The notes under the pieces were generated by a model, which saw only the letters and a list, made by a program, of their open reading frames with translations, made no database searches and was not told the DNA's origin. A program made the position numbers and the translations under genes. Positions 1-13,108 of a DNA stretch of 64,000 nucleotides are shown here, in pieces. Within the stretch, counting starts at the first letter, position 1. Each line of letters begins with the position of its first letter. Origin of the DNA: Ganoderma boninense (lineage: Eukaryota; Basidiomycota; Agaricomycetes; Polyporales; Polyporaceae); assembly GCA_002900995.3 (NCBI GenBank), contig CM035313.1, positions 1,488,001 to 1,552,000 of the forward strand, written 5' to 3'.

Positions 1-97
1 TGGACTCTGCATCGGCCATTCGTAACCCGTACTCTCCGTATACCCGCCTAATCTTCCACCTCATTTGCCTTTCCTACGTTTGAAGACGACCGCAACT

Positions 98-1077
98 ATG
101 TGGCAAGACAACAACGCGGCGGCATACGGCCCATCGTCCTCTCAGTACTACCCCCAACAGCCTGTCGCGCCTCAGCCAGGCGTACCACTCCAGTTCTATG
201 CCCCCAGTCCAGTTGGCAGTACCTTCTACTCTGGCTCGCGGTCGAGTTTGGAGGGCCACATGAATGCGCAGGGGTCAATACAGCAGGGTGGTGGCGCATA
301 CACCGGGAACATTCAGCCAGCCGGAGGATGGTGGACGGCGTTTGGAACGGGAGGGTTCGAGGGGGAACCACCACTGCTAGAAGGTGCGTATGCAGGCCGT
401 CTTGGACCCTATGGCGTGTTTAATGGTACATTTTAGAACTTGGCATCAACTTCTCCCACATACGAGCCAAGTCACTCGCCGTGCTAAATCCGCTACGACT
501 TGTGGATGAGCACATTATGGACGACGCAGATCTTGCAGGACCGCTGCTGTTCGTCTTCTGTTTCGGCACCTTCTTGCTCTTCGTACGTCGTGCCTTTGGA
601 TGGTTATGCTGTGTGTGCTCACGTGCGACATTCCGTATTCAGTCCGGAAAGCCACAATTTGGATACATCTACGGCGTCGGCGTCCTTGGCTCACTATCCA
701 TCTATACTCTCCTTAATCTCATGTCTGAAAAGGGCATCGACGCCTACCGTGTTGTCTCCGTCCTTGGCTATTGTCTCCTCCCCATGGTTGCCGTCGGAGC
801 TCTCAGTGTTATCGTTACGCTCGAGTAAGTACTCTTCACCCCACGATATCTTCACGTTAACGAGCCCTCAACCATTTTTAATAGCGGAATGGTGGGGTAT
901 ATGTTCTCGACACTATCCATTCTGTGGTGCACATATGCAGCGTCGGGCATATTCACTGCTGTCCTCCGCATGTCGGATCAGCGTTTCCTTCTCGCATACC
1001 CCATCGGCTTGCTGTATGGCTGCTTCGCGCTCCTCAGTGTATTTAACGTCGGTAGCGGCAGCGGCTCTGCTAAGTGA
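98..1077 (+). CDS. YIP1: YIP1-family membrane protein (YIPF5/Yip1-like)
   Basis: Predicted 288-residue polytopic protein of the Yip1 family, which binds Ypt/Rab GTPases and acts in ER-Golgi vesicle traffic. Three exons join in frame: 98-383, 437-824 and 885-1077, with GTGCGT and GTAAGT donors. The first 90 or so residues are a soluble, Gln/Pro/Gly/Ser-rich cytosolic tail. Across the first splice comes the family signature PLLEELGIN followed by a conserved HI-K-LAVLNP segment, then about five hydrophobic helices and a short Ser/Gly tail. The start at 98 (ATGTGG) is the first ATG in frame. The gene converges on CSF1 with only 223 bp between stop codons, so the 3' UTRs probably overlap; an AATAAA lies near 1263. 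Family assignment is strong. The choice between Yip1 itself and a close paralogue is an inference. Confidence 0.88.
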
Positions 1078-1300
1078 TCTGTTATTTTATTGCCATTCGA
1101 TTCATTTCTTGACGGTCAATCATTCACATTATTTCTCCTCGTCTGGATGTCCTAGATGGAACGATAGCATTGCGGCGCCGGATGATAATAGCCATTATGG
1201 TAAGTTAGATACAAATGCGATGTCCTTCCAGTCTATCGTAAGTGTGCAGGGGTGGTGAGCCCAAATAAATACCGGGTATCCAAATTCCAATCACAACGCG

Positions 1301-4300
1301 TCAAGGCGTGTCCACCGCGCTCCTCGTCAGCTGCTTGCTGTAAAGCTTGAGCAGGGCCTTCATGATCTCCTCCGTCGGCAGCGTCGCGTACTCGTGCACA
1401 TATTGGGGCAAAGACTCTTCCAAGTTGAACCCCGCCTTCTTCATGAAAAATGGATGCATGACGTCCGGCGTCGCCTCACCCAATTGCCGCATCGTCAGGC
1501 GTTCGATCTTGCGCGTCCGCGCCACGTAGACAAGTCCAGTGGCCTTCTTCCCGTTCGGCACAGACGACGGTGCGGCGGAAGGTACAGCAGTGGTAAGCGC
1601 AGGCGAGTCGGCGGCGGCGAACGTGGTAGATGTCGGGGTGAGGGCCCTTGAAAGAGGGGAGGGGCCTGCAGGCAATTTGGCACCAACGTCCAACGTCTGG
1701 ATAGACAGGGGAGACACCCTGGCTGACACTGAACCCCGCTTTCGCTGGCGAGTTTGGGTCCCTGCGGCTGCCTCTTGCGCAAGGTTATCGTCACGGTCAG
1801 CGGGACCCGATAACGACCCGTTCGTGTCGTGCTTCTTCCGAAGTGACATGGCCGCCTGTATTGCGCCGCCTGAGGTCAAGCCACGCGGCTCTGCAGAGAG
1901 CTGCACCTGCTCCATCTCACGGGCGAAGGTCTTGCGGAGGATAGTCAGCCATGCGTAGAGGGACATGTTCAACGAGATGTAGATATCCTCTGCGTCCTTG
2001 ACTCCCGCCTTCGAGAAACTTGAGCTGAAGTCGTAACTCAGGATGCGACGCATCACCTCTCCTGCTTGCTCTTCGTGTGTTTCTTCGGAATGCATTTGCA
2101 TGTCCATGGATGGTAGACCGAAGATAATCGCTTCGGGAGAATGGGAAATGACTGTGGAGAGCCAGTCGCGACTGTCGAGGGGCTGTTCCTTTGGCAACAG
2201 TCCGTGATGTAGTTGGGTGATTTTCGAGATGGTGATCCCGGAAAAGAACAGCTTAAGGTCGCGTTGGGCTGGTTCGTCCTCGAGCTGGATGAGTCGGTAT
2301 AGACGGGCATGAATGTCTTCACCGACAAATCGTGCCAGCTCGGTGTCTCGCATCGACCGTGGCAAGACGATTAGTCGAAGCAGCTTCAGCTTGAGGCTCA
2401 TCCGCTGTCCAACCACATACGAAAGACCGCTCTCGTTCTCCTTCAGGCGGGACCGTGCAGACTGGATCATTGCATTGGCGACCGCTGAAAGGGGGTTGTC
2501 GGGCTTGGGAGTATTCGCCGCTCGGAACGCCCGAGACTCCCGAGCTGCGCCTTCTCTTTGAGCCTCCAAGTTCACGCGGAACTTGTTGACATAGGAGACG
2601 AGTTTGGGCACTGTTCCAACGGTCATGATGGCTAGGACATCGGTTCCAGTAACCATGAAGTCGAGGGTGACGCGCCGATCTTCTGCGGGAATATCGGAGG
2701 ATATCCGGGACCAATCGTCGTATATGTAGACAGATATAGGTTCAGCCCTAGATAATCAATGAGTTACCTCTGAAGACAAGATTTATACGGTTAAAGACGC
2801 ACCGATACTGGATGAGCTCGTGATAGTCCGAATCAAGCTTCACAGTAAACAAGCCACTTGTCATCGTGAGGTCTAGCATTCGCCCCCCGGCCTCCTTGGC
2901 GTACTGGTGGTTATTCCTGCGCACGGTCTGGAACTGAAAGTCCGGCATCTCCACCTGGCCAGCAAGGTTGCCCACAGCTACAATAGAGAAATGACCGATG
3001 CCTAGGGACAATTCTGACAAAACTTCGGTGATCTTCGTCCGAACGAGCATGTTATCCAGAGACAGCTTGACAGCGCTGATCGATTGTCCCAGGTCAACCT
3101 CTAGCTCGACGCGACGGAATCGAACCAGCACGGCTGTTGTAAGCTCTTGTTTGATTGTAGCTGAGGGCGGGTTGACGATGGGGGAGGCATTGGAAAGAAT
3201 TGGTCGCTCTGTGGGAGTCAGGCTGGATCCACCGCTGAACGCGGGTATCCTGTCCAACCACACCGCCTTGAAACAGAGAACATCCTGGAACCGAGAGAAG
3301 CGGAGGCTGCCTGCGAACTCCGTATCAAGGACGACGGATATCGAGCTCATCACGCGGCCACCCGCCGGCTGCAGCTTAGCGAATGCCATCGAGAAGTTGA
3401 GGTTACGAGCGTCGACCTTGACACAATCCTCGCTGAGGAAGCCATGCTTTAAAGCTACCGTGAGTCCACCCACCGTGCCCGTGAAAGAGACACGCCGAGC
3501 ACCAGGAGCGATGTTGACGACGAATCCTCCACTGTCCCAATGGAGACCAGCGATCACGTTGGCGTCGGGCCGACACGTCAGCAATAGCTTCGATTGGTCT
3601 ATACGAAGGCTGAAACTGATCTTCATGCTAGAGACGGGATCAGGGCCGCGGACTGGAGGCTCATCAGGGGTCTGCGAGATGACAGGTAGCAGACCTTGTG
3701 CTTTCGGAGCTGGAGAAGCGGGAGGGTTCCGGGGGTTACTTGTGCGCATGTGTTCCTCGATCTTGGCCACGAGCTCTGTGACGAACGGCAGAAGACCGGG
3801 ACGAAGGGTGTTCTCGCTTGAATGGATGGTACTCTTGAAGATTAGACTTGATGGCTCCGCCGACTGTCTCTGGTTGCCGAGTTTCTGCAGAGCGGGAGTA
3901 GCTCGGAACTCCCCCCACACCGAGACTTCGGGCAGGTTAAACTCCTCTGCGCCACCCGAATCTTCAGGACGACCATAGATCGACGTAGATAGTGGGCGAC
4001 TGCGAGGGAGATGGCCGCCCGACTCCTTGGAGTGCATCCGAACCTTCCCACTCGCAAACGTTAAAAATACGAGGATGTTTGACGTTGGCAGCGCCCCGTA
4101 ATGTTCTTCGGCTTGAACGGGCTCGAGAACCGGCGCTGATTCGGAGCTGGGCGAAGATCGAGGTGCGCTATTCGTTAACCGCTCAACTCGATCCTTTCCT
4201 CGACGATACACTTCCAAGAGGGATGAGACGAAGTCGGGGATAGTAGAATCCACATCCAGGATGAAGCCGCTGACTTCTGCCCCAATGTGTACACGACGAG

Positions 4301-7300
4301 AATCTGCCACCCGCTCGGACTGCAGATGCGCAGTCATCTCAGGGTAAATAAGTTTGTTTCTCGTTTTGTGGTTCTCTGCGGAGAAATCTGATGGATTGCT
4401 TTGTCTGAACCTGTAAAGTGGAAAGATAAATAATGTGACAAAGTTCTTAGTGACCAACCACGTACCTCGAGACAAACTGGAAGGAGAAGCCAGACATCGA
4501 CGCTTGCCCATTCTCTCCTAACTGTGTTCCAAATTCGATGGTCTTGATAGAAAAGAGGAAGGCGCGGACGGCGCTATCGTCACGGCTTCCTGAACGTGAA
4601 CGTGGGAGGTGGAAGTCTCGAGAGAGGGTCAGCGGGAAGGCCACACCGACGTTCTTGACCACGACGGAGATGTTGTACAACTCGAGCAGCGACTTCTCCG
4701 ACGAAGCCTTTGGTTCTCCGATCTTGACATCTAGCGACCTCATGAGACTCCTTGTTTTCTCCTTGAACTCTTCGAGTTCGCTGGCGCGTTGTTCCTTGCG
4801 AATAAGGATTTCCACCTATGTACGGTCAGAATAAAGAAAATTGACAGCAATCAACAAACCCACCTGCAGGTGGTCCACGAAGTCGCCCAACTCGCCAATG
4901 GAAGTGGGCTGCATGACGGCGTGGATTTTGTTGACCGACACTTGTAGGTGCTGCACTCTGCTGTTTGCCTTCTTCCCCATTCCGATCTCGACATCCACAC
5001 GAACAAAGGCCGATCGACGGTCTCTGTGGGAAGGTGCGCCGATTGAACCTTGGGAGGCAAGGGACAATGCTAGATCGGAAAGCCTGACGTGCCAGAGAGA
5101 ACGTCCTAGGTTTCCGAGTCCACCGCTGATATCATCACACTCTAAGAACATGATGGATGAGATCCCTTCGAGACCAATACGGAAACCCTTCATCTTGAAT
5201 GAACCATTGAATTTGAATGGTCTCTTCTTCATTTTGTCGGCAGAAGGTGTGGTGGAGGACGCGGTGGGAGGTCCCTTTTGGCGCGTCTGTTCAATGATAT
5301 GGATGAGATCGGTGAAGTCTTGCCCAGACTTTTGTTGAACGGAGAGAAGGGTGTCCCAGTCAGAGGGCCGGAGAGTGACATGGAAGAATTCGACCATTGC
5401 CATGCCTTGCAGACCACTGCTGTCGTATTTGCCGCGAAGGGTCACCGTGGGGAGTTCCAGTCGTATTCCGGAACTTTGCGCAGGTTGGATCCCACTACGG
5501 AACCCCGCTATCTCGAAAACATGGGGCCCCATTTGCAGTCCAAAGACGTAGGCACCTTTGCGGTGGCTATCGTTCAGCAAGAACGCTATCGTTTCGCGAA
5601 GTTCCCAAGACATCCACGTGCCGTGCATGACCTGGAGCGTCGCTCGAATTGAAGTAACGGACGCTTGAACCTGGAAGGTGAGCACCTTGGGGAAGTGAGA
5701 TGCTTGAGAAGGTGATCGGCGGGAGCCATTCGGGGAGCTGCCGAGTTCCGCCAGTAACGCCCGAACGGTTGCCTCGATTCCTGGCAAGTAATCGGCTCGC
5801 CAACCCTCCACAAATCTGTACAGCCGAAGAACGCTGCGGGGGACGTCCAGATGGACCTTCCCTAGCCCGATAAGGACACGAACAACCAGATTGCGATGAA
5901 CATCCTGCTGCAACACAACGTTCGTTTTCGCATCCCCGAATGTCAACGCAGCGAGAATGTGTGGCTTTGGTGACGCCGCATTGGCCGCTGAACACGCCTC
6001 AAAGGCCATGTGATGGAACATAAGAGAATGATTGGTAGAGATATCCCAAGCAGAGTGTTCCTGTGAACGATAGTTGACCAGAAGGGATGATGCGTAGGCT
6101 ACGTCGGCACTCTTGAAGCGCACGATAAGCTGTTCAGCTGCTGCAGTAAACGTGAACGACCGCATCGCCAGCGTGCAATCAACGGCTAGGGAAGGCAGCT
6201 GCTTGGCAGGGGCATCGGGAGAAGAAGAACGGCGCTGGGGCGCTGGATTCGACCTGAGGACGCCAGAATTCCTCAGTACCGACTGCAAGGCAATGCTGTG
6301 TTGCCTGTAGTCCCGTAACGCGATCTGCGTGAATTCGACCAACTGAGGGTGAACCGTAGAGGAGATATGATCAAGGGAGAGCGCTAGAGTGACGCGGAGT
6401 ATAGGACGCCGCTCCCTATCCCTCGTCGATGAACTGGGGTGAGCCTTGCCTGGTAGCCACGCGATAGGCTGGATGAGGTCTCCTGGTTGCTGGTGAAGGG
6501 CGACATTGGTGGGGCCAGAGATGAAGTTGCTTTCCACGGATTCGGCGGGATGTCGCAGAGACAGACGGGTACCGGCTAGAGAGAAAATTATTGAATCGTA
6601 GGGTGACTCCCAGAAAGCGGCCTTTGGGGATGCGTCAATCTCGCGGCGACCACCGAGTAGTTCCTGAAGAAAAGCGTGCTGCGAGAGACTTGACGAGTCG
6701 TCATCTCCGGCAGGGTTGTACCATTGCGTCTGGAGGACGTCAATAATCTCGTTGACAGACACGTCGGGCTTTACAGTGTGGATGGTCTGGCGCTCGTGGT
6801 CATCTATGAACCGCAGACAGTTTCGCAGATAGACCAGAAACTTGAAGGCCATGTCTTTGCGGAGCTTGTCCGGGAGACCATGCTGGACGAGGAACGATGG
6901 CTGAATGGTTGATAAGGGATCGATGACTGCCCTCTGGTGCGACAATATAAGGATGCCATGAACTAGTTGCCGATCCGACACCGACATAGTGGATGCTTGA
7001 GCTTGCTTCTGTGCACTCACAATACCCAGCAGGGTTTTCGCAAGGACGACAGACGTTGCCAGAAGATGATCTGGAGAGGAATGCCTGATGTTGGAACAGA
7101 TGACGCCGAGGGAGACTGCAATGTCGCGACGGATGGCCGAAGCGAAACTCGATCCAACTTCCACGTAGCACTGCTTGTTGGGGTCCTGCCTGTATGAACC
7201 TCCCGACGCTGACTGTGACAGTAGCGCTGCAGATATCGAGGTAAAGGCTCCAGATAGATCGTTCCGGGAGGGTTGGTCCGGCCCTGAAGAAGACTGCCCT

Positions 7301-10300
7301 CGGAAGCGCAACCCTCTTGCAAGAAGCTCGACCATAGTAATGTAAGACTCGCCAGACTGAGAAGGCTTTCTTGCGCCAGCCGTGTTTGCGGTCTCGGGTG
7401 ATGCAGGGGCATGCACCAGCTGCAGCGTGCAAATATCTATGGAGGGTATTTGGATATCGAATCTGGTGACAGCGCCTGGAGAGCCCGGACGGGGTTTGTA
7501 TGCCTTGACGTATTGTATGGTCAGCCAGTCGACCCGAAGCTCCGGGTTCAGCGGCTGGAAAAGTGAGCTTCAGATAGCAGTATCTTCGTTGGAAACGAGA
7601 TACATACAGCAGCACTGAGGTCCAACAGCAGTCGAGAGATCACCGGTAAAATTAATGGAGTTAGCCATAGGTGAAAGCCATGCTTCGAATGAACACGGAA
7701 GGTGGTCTTGTCCGAGTATTCATCGTCTTCGGCCGTGGCATTCCAGGTGGAGGACATTGATACAGGGACTACAACTGCATGCGATGCTTGATAAGAGGAA
7801 CTACGCCGAATGGAGTCCTACGAAACGGTTGAGTAGCGTATTTAGCAATGCCAATAGGATAAAGAAGTCACCCGTGTACGCGTGAACGGCGATAAAACCC
7901 ATCGAGATGGACGGGAAATGAAATGCCCCTCGTAGTGTCGACAATGGCCACTATATTGATTGATCGAAAGCCACGGAGCCTCTACTGATCCTTCTGTGTG
8001 GAAAAATAAGTCGCATGAACTCGTACCAATGATGAGGCATACCATCAAGCACATCATCGTAGTCGGTGCTGTAGTCCGTCGAGTCGTGTTCGTCCGATTC
8101 ATCGCCGCTCGTGAACTCTTGATCCCCATCGCTCAAGACCTCTATCGCGATATTGGTTGGTCGCAGATCACTGGATGTGTGCTCTTAGAATGTGAAGCAG
8201 GAACGTCGAAATCGGGTTCACGTACGCAACACGAGCATCGCGCACAGCCTCTGAAAGAGGCTCTGCGTCTGATTCCGACAAATCTTCCTGCAGAGTTGGC
8301 ATGGGCGAAGTGAGGTGTTCTTGCGCTTCCACCGGGTACAATCTTGGAATCCTTATCTGTGGGAGGTAGAAATCGTTGTCGAGGATTCCTCGTCCTAGAA
8401 CACACGTTAGTCGCAACCAAGGTGAACGATACAGGTCATACCCGGCCGGAGTCGCTGAAGGGGATCCAATGGGTCCTCGGGCGTATACAATATCTTGGCT
8501 CGTCCAGTCAGTGCATCTTGGGCAGCGATGAACTCTGTTTGCAGTCGTGCTGACTCACACCAACCAGGGGGTGAAGAATATATGTCGATATCGGCATCGA
8601 CATGGGCATCGGCCGCCTCGAGCCACCGCGTTCGGTCCTGTTTGGACGCGATAAGCAGTTTCACAGTGGCTTCTGGCATCCGTATGCCCGTGACCTTCCG
8701 GAACGTCTTCCCGGCGAGATCGTTGGAGTCAAGCCTCAAACCTCTAGGAAGCGTGAACTCGACCACAGCGCCATCGACCAACCACACTGCGTTTACTGTG
8801 TTCACCTGGACCTTCAGGAATGTCACTGTCGCAAAGATTAATCGTGTACTCCGAATAACGGACGATTGGACATACCATCGGGATCAACCGGGATCGCATA
8901 CTCCTTCGCTGGAGAGTTGAGAGGATCCGAGAAATTGTGTCCAAAGGACGATCCGACTGCAGATAAAACTCGGGCTTCGTAGGCATTGAGGACAGCTTTG
9001 ACGTCTCCGACATGGATCTCCCAGATACAGACGTAGGTCGATGTAGCTGGACGATGTCCAAAAAGCCGGTTTGCAGTGATGTCAAGGCCATCGATGACGA
9101 TCTTCTCCTTTCTCGTACCGAAATGGTTGGAGGTAGAGAACACGGAGGCGTTGTAACAGTGATCACTCAGACGTCCAGTGATGGTATCGATGTTGAGCGA
9201 CATTTCTGCGGCCGAGTCAGTCATTAGCCATTCCTGTACAGCTAAAGGAACATACCCATGTAATAGTCGTTTGTCCTCAGGTGCAGCTGCAGAGCGGGAA
9301 GGGAGAGCATCAAACACGGACCCAAGTCTTCTGGGGAGTTGGAAATGTATTCGGCAATGCACTTCTCATATCCAGGAAGTCCGGCGGGGACGACGATCAG
9401 ACCATTGTCCACGTCTACACTCATGACAACCTGCATGGCGTTCGACTACGAAAGCAAATGAAGATCAGCAAGAGCATCCAACGGAATAGGAGCTTAAATC
9501 ACCAACCTGGCCCTCGCGATACTGCAAATGGATCGGGTCTCCAAGCGGCTGATTAGTCTGCCGCTTGTTCAAGTACTCCGTGAGCGTCGAGAAGTGAGTG
9601 AACGACCCGAAGTAGTTGTCCCGCAAAATCATGAAGTGTCGGATAGTCCATCCGAACGCCTTGTACACGACATCTCGGCCGACGAACTCGAGCTTGAGCT
9701 GGTCCACGTTCTCAGGTTTGACGTCAGCGAAATAACGATACGAACCGCTCATGTTCAGCATGCCGACACGCCCCACCTGACCACGGTCCGGGGTAGGATA
9801 GAGGCTGAAGATATTCCATCGCGGGAGTGATAGATCGACGAAGAGGTCGGGAACCTCAAGCCAAAAGGATACCGTCGACGCTTCTGGCCGGTAACTGATG
9901 AAAGGCATCCGGGCGCCGTGCGTAAAGTGAGTCCCTCGCAGAGTAAGCAGTGCTGCCAAAGCCGTCAGCGAAGCCTTAGAACGTCGACGGGAGCGGGGTA
10001 TGACTGACCGTTGTCTTCCTTGATAAGAGGTTTATCAATAATGTTGTGGTCGTTGACATAGAGATTGATCGCGTAATTGTGCATGTCCAGGTCGATGATG
10101 TAGATCATTGGAACGAAGAGGTTGATATCGGTAGGGGGTCCTGAACTCCAGTCTTTGGCTAAGTCTGTGAACATATTGATATGGTCGCGGAGCAAGTAGA
10201 AAATCGGTTGTCGGAGGGAGATGGCAAATGTCCACTGCCTCAACCCATTCCACTTCAAGGGAGCTGGAAGGTGGCTACGGATCTGCGTGGTCGGTGGCCT

Positions 10301-12289
10301 TAGCGAGTTATATGGGCGCACTCTGGAGGAACACTTACTCGACAGGACTCCGCGGTGAGTAAACGAATATCGTTCAAACTCGACGTGACTGCCACCGTGT
10401 CCAAGTGTACCTCAAGCATCGAAAGATAGCCCTTCGAGGAGGCAACCATAGGGACAATATAGCTGATCGTTGAGCTGTCGCCCGCACGGAGATGGATAGA
10501 GGCAGCCTCGCGTTTCCTGGGTCTGTCTGCTACGTTGACTTTGCCGTCCCATTGCCAATTCTTGGCGATAACATAAGTTAGGTGACAATCGTATCTCCGG
10601 GGGCCTCCATACACACCTTGGAAGCTTCGCGAAACGGGATCAAAAGAGAGACACCATCCCGAAGCTCAATAAACAACTTCATCCCAGTCCAAAGGCGCGT
10701 ATCCCCGGGCTTGAGCCGTGGTGTAGGTGATGCGTTTACATATGGAGGCGGGAAAAACGCATGTTGAAGAATCACCCTGACACGTAGGATGTCAGAAACA
10801 TCAGTACTAACGACAAATAAGAGCCCATACCGCTGGCGGTCTGCCCAAGGACCGTAACGAATGAAACCGCCGCGGACAACGATGTCGATCCCCCACTCAG
10901 GAGGAAGGTCGCCGTTACCCATATCGAACGGGTCGAGACTCTCGGCTTGGCCAGCCTGTTCGTCGGTGGGAGGAGGCACAACTCCGACAACATCGGCGTA
11001 GTACAGCAGTTCTAGAGCTGACGCCTCAAGGACCTTCCGTTCAATCGCATACTCGAGCGTTGCGAAGTCGGCACCAAGAGGAGTCTCTTCATCAATGCTC
11101 TTCTGAGGTTTACGTCTCACCCACGACGTCGTATGCGAGGTCGACGCGTTAGGGTGCGAGGCCTTGGGCGAGCAATCAGACGCGAGCAACCCTTTCCTCA
11201 ACCGAATATCTTGCCAGATCTTCTTGAAATTGTCGAAAGAGAGTACCCGCCGGAGGCTTGCATCGCGAGACTGGTTGATGCGTTCATGCGCCATGCGTCC
11301 ATTCTCGAGCACAGGCCTCGTGTACCGGTCGTTCTCCACGTATGAAACAGAGGGATTTTGGAGCTTAACGTTGAGAACTTGTTTGTAGAGGTCGTATTTG
11401 GAGCGCGCCTCCACGACACCGTACGTGCCCTCTGCCCGCCGGAACTCCGCAACGAGCAGATTGGGCGTCGATACGTTCCCAATGGTGATCGCTCCTTTCG
11501 TCACTTCGATGCTAATGGGGAGAAGGTTCTTGGGGTCGAGGGTGGGTAGTTGACCCTGTACCCAAGCGGCTGATCGCTTAATGAACGTCGGAGTGTGCCT
11601 ATAGAGAGAAGACGCCAAGGACTTTGGAGCACCGAGTACGTATGCTGTGAGGAGTGTTGAATGTGAGCATATCATCCAATACGACACGAAACGTACATTC
11701 GGGAAAAATGGACGTCCGACTGAACACTTTCCTAACTGATGCGGCACTACCAGGCATGGGCGTGGCAGTAGGAGTGGCAGGAATGCCGGGGTCCAGCTGC
11801 GATATAATGTTGTCGAACGACGCGGTCCTGTTGTAGATGTGCCATTCGAGGCCTTGCATGGAGACGTGCACTCGACATGCGAGGGGAGAGCTGCCTTTGC
11901 CGTTCGCCTCTCCGATAACACGGGCATGGCTTAGGTCCTCTTCTTCTGCAGGTCGGCGGATCCAGTACCTCCAAGAGAGTTGGAGCTTGACGATGCGGAA
12001 CGTCTGGTTGCTTGAGTGGTAGCGGAGGTCCTTGATGAGAATGCGCCCCGCGAGGGTGGAGAAATGGATTGCCCCTGGAACCCGCGCAACTTAACGCTCA
12101 GGACACTGACAAAACATGGGTATGCGACGTACCAACTCCAACCCATATACTAGACTCCCCCTGGTTCCATAGTAGGAGCCGGAGGATTAAGCTGAAGGCG
12201 AAGGCGAAGAAACGGTTCCAGAAGAATAGGTAGAATATGATGGAGAGGAGTATGCTGACGCATACAATGAGCAATACAGCATTCAGCAT
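1301..12289 (-). CDS. CSF1: Csf1, bridge-like lipid transfer protein (BLTP1/Tweek family)
   Basis: Very large gene, roughly 3,400 residues in a dozen or more exons. Csf1/BLTP1 proteins form long hydrophobic grooves that move phospholipid between the ER and partner membranes. The start is ATG at 12289. Residues 1 to about 35 are a single transmembrane anchor (MLNAVLLIVCVSILLS...), followed by the family pattern LWNQGESSIWVGVG. Exon 1 ends at 12133 and exon 2 starts at 12074, giving HFSTLAGRILIKDLRYHS across the junction. Long beta-rich repeat-like segments follow, then the C-terminal part at 1301-7600. An acidic Ser/Asp-rich stretch lies near 8000-8136. Yeast Csf1 is about 2,960 residues, so this copy is somewhat longer, as in other filamentous fungi. 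It diverges from NDUFAF8. The identity is strong; individual intron positions in the middle are less certain. Confidence 0.9.
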
Positions 12290-12727
12290 GTTGGCCCTCC
12301 AGAGTCTCCGAAGCGTGTTTACCGGGCCTCGGGGTGGATTCGAGACGTGATGGTCGAGCGACAGTGCACCAGTCGCACCAGTCGGGCTCGTCACTAGTCC
12401 TCGAAGCTCTCTCCAAACGTAGTGGGAACAGGCCGCTGGCAAAGACTCTGGAGAGCTAGCAGCGAATCCGGTACGAGAACCCCAGTCGCAGAGAGCGAAG
12501 CACTGGAAGCAGCCACAAGGCAGCGCGCTCCCGTCGAGTGATGGAGGAGTGGGTCGTAAGCGCCCCTGGACGCGCCTCACGGGTCATGACGTGCCGAAGT
12601 CCGCGTCCTGGAGTCTCAGTCTGCGCTCCGGTCTGCGTAGCTTACGCTCGGCCCCTACCATTACCCATCCTCTCCTCTTTCGCGCACCCAGAAACCTCAC
12701 CTCTAGGGAGGCGCGTCGGCCTTACAA
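12290..12727. promoter_or_regulatory. Divergent promoter region CSF1 / NDUFAF8
   Basis: The 438 bp between the two divergent start codons must hold both promoters. It is GC-rich with pyrimidine-rich tracts just before the plus-strand start. I see no TATA box or recognised operator. Confidence 0.4.
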
Positions 12728-12940
12728 ATGCAACCCGTCTCCAAGACTGCCTCCACACCCCTCCGCCGCCTCGCGCTGCATTCAACGACCACTTGCTCCG
12801 CGGCAGCATCGGCCTATGGCAAGTGCATTCTAGCGTCGTACATGGATGTCCAAAAGGACACGTGCAAGGAGGAGTTCGAGAAGTTTGGAAAATGCATGCG
12901 CGAGGCGGTGAGAAATGTGTCCCCTCCTCTAAGGACATGA
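12728..12940 (+). CDS. NDUFAF8: Twin CX9C protein, NDUFAF8-like complex I assembly factor
   Basis: Single-exon gene for a 70-residue protein. After a Ser/Thr/Arg-rich N-terminus it carries two CX9C motifs: C-SAAASAYGK-C and C-KEEFEKFGK-C. These form a coiled-coil-helix-coiled-coil-helix fold oxidised in the mitochondrial intermembrane space by the Mia40 pathway. Spacing, the AYG-C element and the EF-K-C second motif match the vertebrate complex I assembly factor NDUFAF8 (C17orf89), which is about the same size. A polyadenylation-like AATAAA lies at 13072-13077. The start is the only ATG before the first motif. Other small twin-CX9C proteins are possible, but the motif context favours NDUFAF8. 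Genes this short are often missed by predictors. Confidence 0.75.
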   Translation: MQPVSKTASTPLRRLALHSTTTCSAAASAYGKCILASYMDVQKDTCKEEFEKFGKCMREAVRNVSPPLRT

Positions 12941-13108
12941 CTCTCATTCATCTTCATGGACGCTCTAGATGAAGCGGAGATGGTGACGTCCGCGTTTATT
13001 CCAGGCGGGCGAGAGTCTACAGTTGTTGTATCCGCATTCGAGAAGACATTATGGTCACCACATTGCTAAACAATAAATGCCAGTGGCCTGGGAGGCATCG
13101 TGCCGGGG

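Noticed and set aside
2998..3978. 326-codon plus-strand frame
   Set aside because: Antisense to well-supported Csf1 coding sequence; Ser/Arg-rich with no domain.
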